In this document: positions 13,615 to 18,500 of the stretch, one piece after another
Layout of the letters: each line of letters starts with the position of its first letter
Numbering within the stretch: position 1 is the first letter of the stretch
Source of the DNA: a virus
Length of the DNA stretch: 20,125 nt
Virus record (IMG/VR): IMGVR_UViG_3300030329_002218
Location: 1 to 20,125 of that record
Reading direction: 5' to 3' (one strand)
Notes under the pieces: model-generated
Told to the model about the DNA's origin: nothing
Database searches by the model: none
Seen by the model: the letters and a program-made list of their open reading frames with translations, nothing else
Program-made: the position numbers and the translations under genes

Positions 13615-13815
13615 TTAATTGGTAAACTTGATGGTCTTGCCGACCCTTGGCAACAAGCTGGGGTCGGTATGCTTTCTGATCAAGGTCTTCACCTTCTCTT
13701 CAATGAAGTCCAAGGTCCCCTTTGACACACAGGTCCATTCGGTTTGTGTTCTTGCGTCTTTGTTCTTTGCTGTTTCCAGCACGAACCCTTTAACTGCTTT
13801 TCTGTTTATTAGCAT
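13615..13815 (-). CDS. small basic protein, the only - strand gene
   Basis: A 66-residue protein. It runs AVKGFVLETAK, a polar stretch, then VSKGTLDFIEEKVKTLIRKH and GKTIKFTN. The order V-S-K-helix-GKTIK resembles the middle of small histone-fold proteins of phages and bacteria (ISK..helix..KTIK), but the third helix that should follow is missing, so I call it a possible truncated histone-fold or other DNA-binding protein with low confidence. It has its own leader on the - strand: a perfect TATAAT (13860-13865), a hairpin and a TAAC element ending 5 bases before the ATG. Its opposite orientation and separate promoter suggest a different expression time, perhaps regulatory. Confidence 0.65.
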   Translation of the reverse strand: MLINRKAVKGFVLETAKNKDARTQTEWTCVSKGTLDFIEEKVKTLIRKHTDPSLLPRVGKTIKFTN

Positions 13816-13820
13816 TTTTC

Positions 13821-13853
13821 GTAGTTAGTTAGTTTGCCTGCTTCATGCAGGCA
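13821..13853 (-). promoter_or_regulatory. hairpin plus TAAC-repeat leader on the - strand
   Basis: Read on the - strand, a 7-bp hairpin TGCCTGC / GCAGGCA (13835-13853) is followed by AAACTAACTAACTAC (13821-13835) and then GAAAA and the ATG. There is no Shine-Dalgarno. The layout hairpin, TAAC run, ATG is the same as at 211-243 on the + strand. Confidence 0.65.
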
Positions 13854-13859
13854 GCACCC

Positions 13860-13865
13860 ATTATA
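13860..13865 (-). promoter_or_regulatory. probable -10 box for the - strand gene
   Basis: TATAAT on the - strand in an A/T-rich context, about 45 bases before the start codon. The position 17 bases further up does not match TTGACA, so this would be a promoter with a weak -35 or one read with phage or host factors. Confidence 0.45.
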
Positions 13866-13976
13866 TCATATCGGGTTTTTAAAAATCTCGGAATCGGGTC
13901 ATATCGAGACGAAAACAAGTCTGGTTGTTAGGAAATAAAAAATTAAAAAAAAATTTGACACGGTTTTGCCAAAAAG

Positions 13977-14013
13977 TTGTCGGGGAATTTTCTGAAAGTT
14001 TTTTACCCGACAA
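13977..14013. repeat. 8-bp inverted repeat TTGTCGGG / CCCGACAA
   Basis: Arms at 13977-13984 and 14006-14013 with a 21-base A/T-rich loop. On the - strand it is followed by CTTTTTGG, so it could be a weak leftward terminator; it could equally be an operator, with arms about three helical turns apart. Confidence 0.5.
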
Positions 14014-14103
14014 AATTAGTCAACCCATATACCCATACGATCCGCTATATTCAGCCTTCAGGCACCCTGTTCAAAACTGCTCTATGGACATATAGCCTTT
14101 TAG

Positions 14104-14131
14104 CCCGTCACAACGGTGACGGGTTTTCTTT
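14104..14131 (+). terminator. intrinsic terminator ahead of the structural genes
   Basis: A perfect 8-bp stem CCCGTCAC / GTGACGGG (14104-14111 with 14116-14123), 4-base loop AACG, followed by TTTTCTTT. No + strand gene lies between the previous terminator and this one, so it would end a short RNA or read-through, or protect the structural genes from upstream transcription. Confidence 0.8.
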
Positions 14132-14180
14132 GTCTCCCCCAAAAAGACAATGTTGCCGACTTGCAGGCATCTATAATCGC

Positions 14181-15206
14181 ATGGCTGAAGAACAGATTGA
14201 AGAGGTTAGCGGACCCTCTTCTGAAAAAGGAGAAAACCGTGAGTTCAAGAACGACGATTTAGGTCAAGCCTTGGATGAGAGTGGATTGGCGTCGCTCCTC
14301 GAAAAGCAAATGGAGAGTGATAGCCAACCGGTTGAACCGGAACCGGAGCAAACCACCGAAAGTGAAGCTGAACCGGAACAGACAGAAGACTCGGTTGAGG
14401 ACGCTGCGAGTGCAGATGAACCCGAAGCCGAAAAGAGTTCTTTGACAGACGACGATGGAAGCGAAGAACCGGAATGGTTCCAGAAGCGCATCGACAAACT
14501 GACTCGCCAGAGGCGTGAAGCCGAGGATGAGGTCAAGGATTTGCGGGATGAAATAAAGGATTTGCGGGATCAGGTATCTGAGAGCGCAAACACTCCGGTC
14601 CCCCGGAGTGGGTCAACTAACCCGTTTGAACACTTGACAAGTCAGGAGCAGATCAATGCCGAGAAAAAGAAGGCAAGGGATTTGCGTAAGTGGTGCAGAA
14701 GGAATCGGGACGGTGCAGTAGTGGACGGCAAAAATGGCGAAGTGGAGTATGATGCTGATCAAATTCAGGACATACTGGAAAACGCTGAAGATGCCTTGGA
14801 CACGCACTTGCCAGAACGTGAACGGTTTGTGGAGGCGAATGCCTACTGGGAACCTGAAGCGGAGAAGGCATACCCTTGGATTAATGATCGAAGCAGCAAT
14901 GAACACAAGTTGTTCAATCAGGCTTTAAAAGCATTCCCGGCGATCCAATCCCTCCCCGACCATAAAATCCTTTTAGGCGATATGTTGGTTGGCAGGGCAT
15001 TGAGGATGTCGAAGGAAACTGATTCAAAAACTGAGGCGATCAAGAAACCAAAAGCAAAGCCCAAGGCACCCAAGCAACCGGCAGCACCTAGTGCTGATCG
15101 AACAACCACTCCACCAACTGCCGCAAAGGTTACTGCAAACAAGAATCGCTTTCTCAAGTCTGGAGAGGAATCCGATTTAGCAGACTTAATGATGGACTAT
15201 GTATAG
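14181..15206 (+). CDS. scaffolding protein (head assembly)
   Basis: A 341-residue very hydrophilic protein directly before the major capsid gene. The first ~95 residues are strongly acidic (runs of EPE, DD), then a coiled coil with a repeated heptad unit (KDLRDEIKDLRDQ), a central helical part, and a basic, proline/alanine-rich C-terminus (KKPKAKPKAPKQPAAP) ending in LADLMMDYV. Acidic N-terminus, coiled coil and basic C-terminus next to the capsid gene is the usual make-up of a scaffold, which guides shell assembly and then leaves. The frame is open back to 13977, but that part spans a terminator and lacks scaffold-like composition, so ATG 14181 is the start. It lacks a clear ribosome site. 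Confidence 0.75.
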   Translation: MAEEQIEEVSGPSSEKGENREFKNDDLGQALDESGLASLLEKQMESDSQPVEPEPEQTTESEAEPEQTEDSVEDAASADEPEAEKSSLTDDDGSEEPEWFQKRIDKLTRQRREAEDEVKDLRDEIKDLRDQVSESANTPVPRSGSTNPFEHLTSQEQINAEKKKARDLRKWCRRNRDGAVVDGKNGEVEYDADQIQDILENAEDALDTHLPERERFVEANAYWEPEAEKAYPWINDRSSNEHKLFNQALKAFPAIQSLPDHKILLGDMLVGRALRMSKETDSKTEAIKKPKAKPKAPKQPAAPSADRTTTPPTAAKVTANKNRFLKSGEESDLADLMMDYV

Positions 15207-15231
15207 TCCGAAAAAGGAGAATTAAAATATT

Positions 15232-16407
15232 ATGGCAGGAGTAGTAGAATCCGGTTTTACCGGTAACGCACCGGGAGCAGGCCCAGCAGTACACGAAGAT
15301 TTAAGCGATTTGCTTGCAGTCGTGGACGCAAAAAGCACACCCGTGACATCCATGATCCCCAAGGGTCGTGCGGCTGGAGCAACGACATTTCATTGGCAAG
15401 CAGATGCACACGTTGCCGCTAAAAACATAGGGGTTATTGACGGCACCGATGTCACGACAACCCTTGTAAGTAGTGGAAACAATAATAACGATGATCTAAC
15501 AAGCACTTCAGCTAACCGCAAGGTTCTGAAAAACAATGTTCAGATTTATCGTCGTTCTGGTCGTGTTTCTTTGCTATCTGAAAATGTAGCAAACCCGGCT
15601 GGTGTGCGAAGTGAATTGGCACACATGGTGAGTCGTTTGATTCTCACTCAAAAACGAGACATTGAAACATCTTTGTCATCGAAGAGTGATGCACAAGACG
15701 GCAACCTGAGTGACCCTTTCCTTACAAAAGCATTGCAAAGCTGGCTGTCTCCAACTGGTCAAACTAGGGTTGTGACAAATGCGTCAGGAACATCCGTGGG
15801 AGCAAACCACGATTGCCCATGTGTTGTCCCTGATGCTTTTCAGGCAACAGCAGATGCAACGTCCAGCACAACCAAGGCGGCATTTACTGCCGACAAGGTG
15901 CAGGATGTTCTTGAGGCTATATATAATGAAACAGGGGTTGTTCGTGATTACGACTTGATTTGTGATTCACAAGTCAAACGTGCCTTCACGGGCTTTGCTG
16001 AAACTAGTGTTAACGAGGCAGCTACCACAGAAAATCACCCTGCAACCCGTGTTCGCACCTTAAACAAGGAGCAAGCAGACCGTTCGTTTGTATCGACCAT
16101 TGATATTTTTACCGGAGATTTTGGCACGTTGCGTTTGCACGTTTCCAACTTCCTTGAAAAAGGCGAATTGGTAGACACTACTGGCTCAGAAGGGGCTGCC
16201 ACCATTTCAACAGATCAGGACAACTCGCACGGGTATGGCATGATCTTACCGATGGATATGTTGGAGTTGAAATACAACATGACCACCAACGTCAAGCCTA
16301 TGACTAATAATGGTGCTGGTGAAGGCCGCATCATTACGACAATCGCAGGACTAGCGCATAAAAACCCACTTTCAAGCGGGTCCATTTCGTTTACTGCGGC
16401 GGCATAA
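15232..16407 (+). CDS. major capsid protein (DUF5309 / SU10-like)
   Basis: A 391-residue protein. The N-terminal part (HEDLSDLLAVVDAKSTPVTS, then ATTFHWQADAHVAA and the GTD turn) matches what I recall of the DUF5309 family of HK97-fold capsid proteins, which includes the SU10-type shell. The middle has the long helical spine region (SELAHMVSRLILTQKRDIET) and the C-terminus is rich in beta-strands and glycine. It would form the icosahedral shell around the scaffold. AAGGAG lies 11 bases upstream of the ATG. Codon choice here is less G/G-ending than in neighbours, as expected for a highly expressed gene. The stop overlaps the next start (TAATG). Confidence 0.87.
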   Translation: MAGVVESGFTGNAPGAGPAVHEDLSDLLAVVDAKSTPVTSMIPKGRAAGATTFHWQADAHVAAKNIGVIDGTDVTTTLVSSGNNNNDDLTSTSANRKVLKNNVQIYRRSGRVSLLSENVANPAGVRSELAHMVSRLILTQKRDIETSLSSKSDAQDGNLSDPFLTKALQSWLSPTGQTRVVTNASGTSVGANHDCPCVVPDAFQATADATSSTTKAAFTADKVQDVLEAIYNETGVVRDYDLICDSQVKRAFTGFAETSVNEAATTENHPATRVRTLNKEQADRSFVSTIDIFTGDFGTLRLHVSNFLEKGELVDTTGSEGAATISTDQDNSHGYGMILPMDMLELKYNMTTNVKPMTNNGAGEGRIITTIAGLAHKNPLSSGSISFTAAA

Positions 16408-16775
16408 TGTTTGAAAAGGACGTTGCTGAGTCTTTGTTTAACAGCGACCCCGATTTAGCATCGGACGTTGTCAAGGAGTTGAAAACTGGCTGGAGAATGC
16501 AGGCAGTTAATGCGGAGATTAACACCCGCAAGAAACTCCAAGAGGCAAAGATTAAGCGAGAGTCCAAGCATATCGACGGGGTGGGAGTCCACCGGTTAAG
16601 GGTGGACCCCACCTCGTATCATTATTGGGGCCAGAGGCTCGGTTACGAGTGCTGGTCGAATGAACAATTCATCAAGGAGTATGGAAGGGACAATCCTTCC
16701 GCATCCGTTATATGCAAACCGGCAAAGCCGAAGTTTGGGTACGGTAAAAAATATTCCAAAACATATAACCTGTGA
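16407..16775 (+). CDS. conserved hypothetical protein after the capsid gene
   Basis: A 122-residue basic protein, TAATG-coupled to the capsid gene. The first half is helical (KDVAESLFNSDPDLASDVV, AEINTRKKLQEAKIKRES), the second is aromatic and basic (YHYWGQRLGYECW, KPKFGYGKKYSKTYNL). Position between capsid and connector genes suggests a head completion or capsid-associated role, but I recognise no family. A strong RNA hairpin lies inside the gene (16578-16615). It overlaps the next gene by 4 bases. Confidence 0.6.
   Translation: MFEKDVAESLFNSDPDLASDVVKELKTGWRMQAVNAEINTRKKLQEAKIKRESKHIDGVGVHRLRVDPTSYHYWGQRLGYECWSNEQFIKEYGRDNPSASVICKPAKPKFGYGKKYSKTYNL
16578..16615 (+). other. strong stem-loop inside a coding region
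   Basis: Arms 16578-16593 and 16601-16615 pair over about 15 positions with a single A bulge at 16586, one G-U and a 7-base loop. No T-run follows. In coding sequence this may shape mRNA stability or expression of genes after the capsid gene. Confidence 0.5.
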
Positions 16776-17383
16776 TCCAACTCTCGTTTGCCAATGTTGT
16801 AAGTGGGGTGGCGCAACTTGCCGGTCTTGACCGGGACGCTTTGCCAAATCACTTCTTTAAGGCAGTAAGGGACTTGGCAGACCATCGATTGTCGATGGCA
16901 TGGAACTCGGAGTATTGGCCTGAGTTAATCAGGATTCAGGAAGCAACGGTCAGCAAGACGAACAACGCTGCCCCTTATTTTTATAACCTAGCAAACACAG
17001 TCGGTGAGGTTCTTGATGTGTATAGCAAGAACCCTGAGTCAACGACACAGACGGCACCGGTAGCGTGGAAGCACGGTCACGATGGAAATAATAGAAGGAT
17101 TATACTACGGGGTGCCGACACTCCTGTTTATATTGAGTATCGCTTGGCTAACCCGTCACTTACGGAATCGACAACGGGAGCGATTGATACGGCGCACGAT
17201 ATACCAAAGATATTTCAGGCGTACCTCATCCGGTCGGTATTCGCAGATTACCTAAAGGCAAACGGTCAGGTCGAGCAGGCCATGATCGAGGACGCCAACG
17301 CAGAAAGTCTTCTGCAACTTGAAGCCGACAAGGTTTATCGGCAGGCTGGTCAAATCAGGTCGGTCAACATGTTTACCTATTAA
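16772..17383 (+). CDS. head-tail connector or adaptor protein (putative)
   Basis: A 203-residue protein from GTG 16772, which overlaps the previous stop. It opens with a helical segment (FANVVSGVAQLAGL, ALPNHFFKAVRDLADHRLSM) and the last third is again helical (KIFQAYLIRSVFADYL, ESLLQLEADKVYRQAGQIRS), flanking a beta-rich middle (PVYIEYRLANPSLTE). Helical bundle with long C-terminal helices is the usual shape of small adaptor proteins that dock under the portal, such as gp6- or gp11-like proteins, and the gene position fits. I call it a putative adaptor only; a profile search could decide. Confidence 0.6.
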   Translation: MIQLSFANVVSGVAQLAGLDRDALPNHFFKAVRDLADHRLSMAWNSEYWPELIRIQEATVSKTNNAAPYFYNLANTVGEVLDVYSKNPESTTQTAPVAWKHGHDGNNRRIILRGADTPVYIEYRLANPSLTESTTGAIDTAHDIPKIFQAYLIRSVFADYLKANGQVEQAMIEDANAESLLQLEADKVYRQAGQIRSVNMFTY

Positions 17384-17389
17384 GAATTT

Positions 17390-17641
17390 ATGAACGTACA
17401 ACTAGCATCAATGGGCACTCCTTCGGTTGAGGAAACGGCAAGTTTGTCGGCAGATGACCGCAGAAAGAAACTAATCATCACCTCTCAAACAGGAGATGTT
17501 TATGTGAACTTCAGCACCACGGCAGCAACAACGTCTGTTTTCGACATAAAACTGGCTGCGGGAGCGTCTTATACCATCGACAACTATACCGGCCCATGCA
17601 CGGCAAATAATGCCAACGTCAGGTATGTGTCGTTTAAGTAG
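17390..17641 (+). CDS. small beta-rich structural protein (putative)
   Basis: An 83-residue protein. It has alternating hydrophobic and polar residues throughout (KKLIITSQTGDVYVNFSTT, FDIKLAAGASYTIDNYTG) and few charged residues after residue 27, giving an all-beta domain like those of small capsid decoration or head-fibre subunits. No cysteine pattern other than one residue. It is 6 bases after the adaptor-like gene and closes the head gene group. No ribosome site is obvious before ATG 17390. Confidence 0.55.
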   Translation: MNVQLASMGTPSVEETASLSADDRRKKLIITSQTGDVYVNFSTTAATTSVFDIKLAAGASYTIDNYTGPCTANNANVRYVSFK

Positions 17642-17667
17642 CTTTCTTGCAGGAGGCACCTTTTGTA

Positions 17668-17856
17668 ATGGACACAGAAAAAGCAAAACAAGCGTTGGAC
17701 ACGTTGTATGTGGCGGCAGGGCAGGCAGCACTTGCTAGGCCGCAACACGAAGCAGTAACTGCCGCAGCCAAAGAGTTGTTGGAGCAGATTGAAAGCTGCG
17801 AGAAGTGCGAAGGAACGACCCCTGTTGAGGTTGTCCCTCCAAGCAAGGGCAAATGA
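17668..17856 (+). CDS. small helical hypothetical protein
   Basis: A 62-residue protein. Two helices (KAKQALDTLYVAAGQAALA and VTAAAKELLEQIESCEKCE) are followed by a proline-rich end (TPVEVVPPSKGK). The C-x2-C pair could bind a metal, or be chance. I prefer ATG 17668, with AGGAGG about 12 bases upstream; TTG 17647 in the same frame would add 7 residues. Its stop overlaps the next start (ATGA). Confidence 0.5.
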   Translation: MDTEKAKQALDTLYVAAGQAALARPQHEAVTAAAKELLEQIESCEKCEGTTPVEVVPPSKGK

Positions 17857-18014
17857 AATGGGACTTGGAACTGATCAAGGTTATCGGGGCGACTGGACTC
17901 GGCACGGGAAACATGCTGTTGGACATAGACGTTATCCTGAAACTCCTGATCAGTTTCCTGTCACTTTTGTATGTTGCGAAGAAGACCTATGATCTTTATT
18001 TCAAAAAAAAATAA
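17853..18014 (+). CDS. small membrane protein, holin-like candidate
   Basis: ATG 17853 overlaps the stop before it and opens 53 codons ending at TAA 18012. Residues ~26-42 form a hydrophobic span (IDVILKLLISFLSLLYVA) flanked by charged residues, and the C-terminus is basic (KKTYDLYFKKK). That is the make-up of small holins or of their antagonists. The next gene is also a small membrane protein, and a spanin-like pair follows, so I read it as part of the lysis cassette. No homology is claimed. Confidence 0.5.
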   Translation: MKWDLELIKVIGATGLGTGNMLLDIDVILKLLISFLSLLYVAKKTYDLYFKKK

Positions 18015-18017
18015 ATT

Positions 18018-18188
18018 ATGCTGAAGTCAAAAACATTGTGGGGAGCGGTGACTGCCATAACCGGCAGTTTGTCGGCTTATTTTTTGGGGGAGATTGAGCT
18101 TGGTGCCATGTTGCAGATTTGTGTAACGAGTGCGCTCAGTATTTTCCTGAAACATGCCGTGAAAAAAGCTGAAGACAAGGCAGGCTAA
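18018..18188 (+). CDS. holin-like membrane protein
   Basis: A 56-residue protein ending at TAA 18186. Two moderately hydrophobic helices (LWGAVTAITGSLSAYFLG and LGAMLQICVTSALSIFL) are joined by a short turn with two glutamates and followed by a basic tail (KHAVKKAEDKAG). The SKTLWGAVTAI...GEIELG pattern is like that of small phage holins I remember next to endolysin genes. It would form membrane pores at lysis. It is 4 bases after the previous small membrane gene, with no clear ribosome site apart from an A-rich stretch. Confidence 0.6.
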   Translation: MLKSKTLWGAVTAITGSLSAYFLGEIELGAMLQICVTSALSIFLKHAVKKAEDKAG

Positions 18189-18193
18189 AAACA

Positions 18194-18496
18194 ATGCTTG
18201 GCTGGTTGTTAGCTTTACTGCGAGCCGTTCCCTCGTTGGAACGGCTTTTTGTCAACATAGGTGAGCAATTGAAGCAGCACCGTGCGAACGAGAAGCATGA
18301 AGAGGAGTTGGATCATATTGACGCTGCCATTGCTGGTGCTAGGGGCGGGGTGCAGGACAGTCGAGTATCAGGACTTGAATGGAGTCTCGACCCTGACCGC
18401 ACACCCGGAGTTCCCCATAGCGGCACAACAGGCACCGGAGTTCACTCGATCAGCATTGCGGGAGGTGGCGAGGCTGAACCGAATCATAAGGAGTAA
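18194..18496 (+). CDS. small phage protein overlapping a lipoprotein gene; possible inner-membrane spanin
   Basis: A 100-codon frame from ATG 18194. The first ~50 residues (MLGWLLALLRAVPSLERLF, then a charged helix QLKQHRANEKHEEELDHIDA) look like a small phage protein with an amphipathic or membrane-associated N-terminus, a type I have often seen in lysis regions. The part after residue ~55 is low complexity (GTTGTGVHS, GGGEAE), consistent with sequence shared with the lipoprotein gene in the next frame. The N-terminal helix carries R10, E16 and R17, so a clean membrane span is doubtful. With an embedded lipoprotein gene the arrangement is that of Rz/Rz1, hence the tentative call. A terminator-shaped hairpin lies in codons 10-19. 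Confidence 0.5.
   Translation: MLGWLLALLRAVPSLERLFVNIGEQLKQHRANEKHEEELDHIDAAIAGARGGVQDSRVSGLEWSLDPDRTPGVPHSGTTGTGVHSISIAGGGEAEPNHKE
18223..18250 (+). terminator. terminator-shaped hairpin inside the coding frame
   Basis: A perfect 9-bp stem AGCCGTTCC / GGAACGGCT (18223-18231 with 18238-18246), 6-base loop, then TTTT with T18246 closing the stem, so five T in a row. It is 35 bases after the holin-like stop and inside the codons for RAVPSLERLF. It could be a partial terminator that lowers expression of the spanin and tail genes. Confidence 0.7.
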
Positions 18497-18500
18497 ATAA
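18297..18500 (+). CDS. Rz1-like outer-membrane spanin lipoprotein
   Basis: A 67-residue protein read in the +1 frame within the gene at 18194. It begins MKRSWIILTLPLLVLGAGC, a basic n-region, a hydrophobic core and a lipobox (LGAG-C19) for signal peptidase II, so mature protein would be anchored in the outer membrane by C19. The mature part is ~48 residues (VEYQDLNGVSTLTAHPEF and so on) and ends in a basic helix (ALREVARLNRIIRSK). Small size, lipobox and embedding in a membrane-protein gene are the hallmarks of Rz1. ATG 18297 is preceded by GAGAAG; GTG 18282 is in frame too. It implies a host with an outer membrane. The stop overlaps the next start (TAATG). Confidence 0.7.
   Translation: MKRSWIILTLPLLVLGAGCRTVEYQDLNGVSTLTAHPEFPIAAQQAPEFTRSALREVARLNRIIRSK

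Larger units (their letters stand above)
13816..14180. other. 365-base A/T-rich intergenic regulatory region
   Basis: No gene is credible here. It contains the leader and -10 box of the - strand gene; near-repeats ATATCGGGT, AATCGGGT and ATATCGAGA at 13867-13908 around the palindrome TTTTTAAAAA; a lone TTGACA at 13955 after a long A/T run with no good -10; an inverted repeat at 13977-14013; TATATT at 14046; and an intrinsic terminator at 14104. A TATAAT at 14172 lies only 3 bases before the next ATG. This is the main control region between packaging and structural genes, and a candidate place for a short RNA ending at the terminator. Confidence 0.6.

Noticed and set aside
13955-13960. TTGACA as a -35 box of a + strand promoter
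   Set aside because: No acceptable -10 at 16-18 bases; kept only as a note in the intergenic entry.
13977-14180. Upstream extension of the scaffold gene to 13977
   Set aside because: It would read through an intrinsic terminator and an inverted repeat and has no scaffold-like composition.
14514-14580. Repeated GGATTTGCGGGAT as a DNA repeat element
   Set aside because: Explained by the heptad repeats of the scaffold coiled coil (KDLRDE units).
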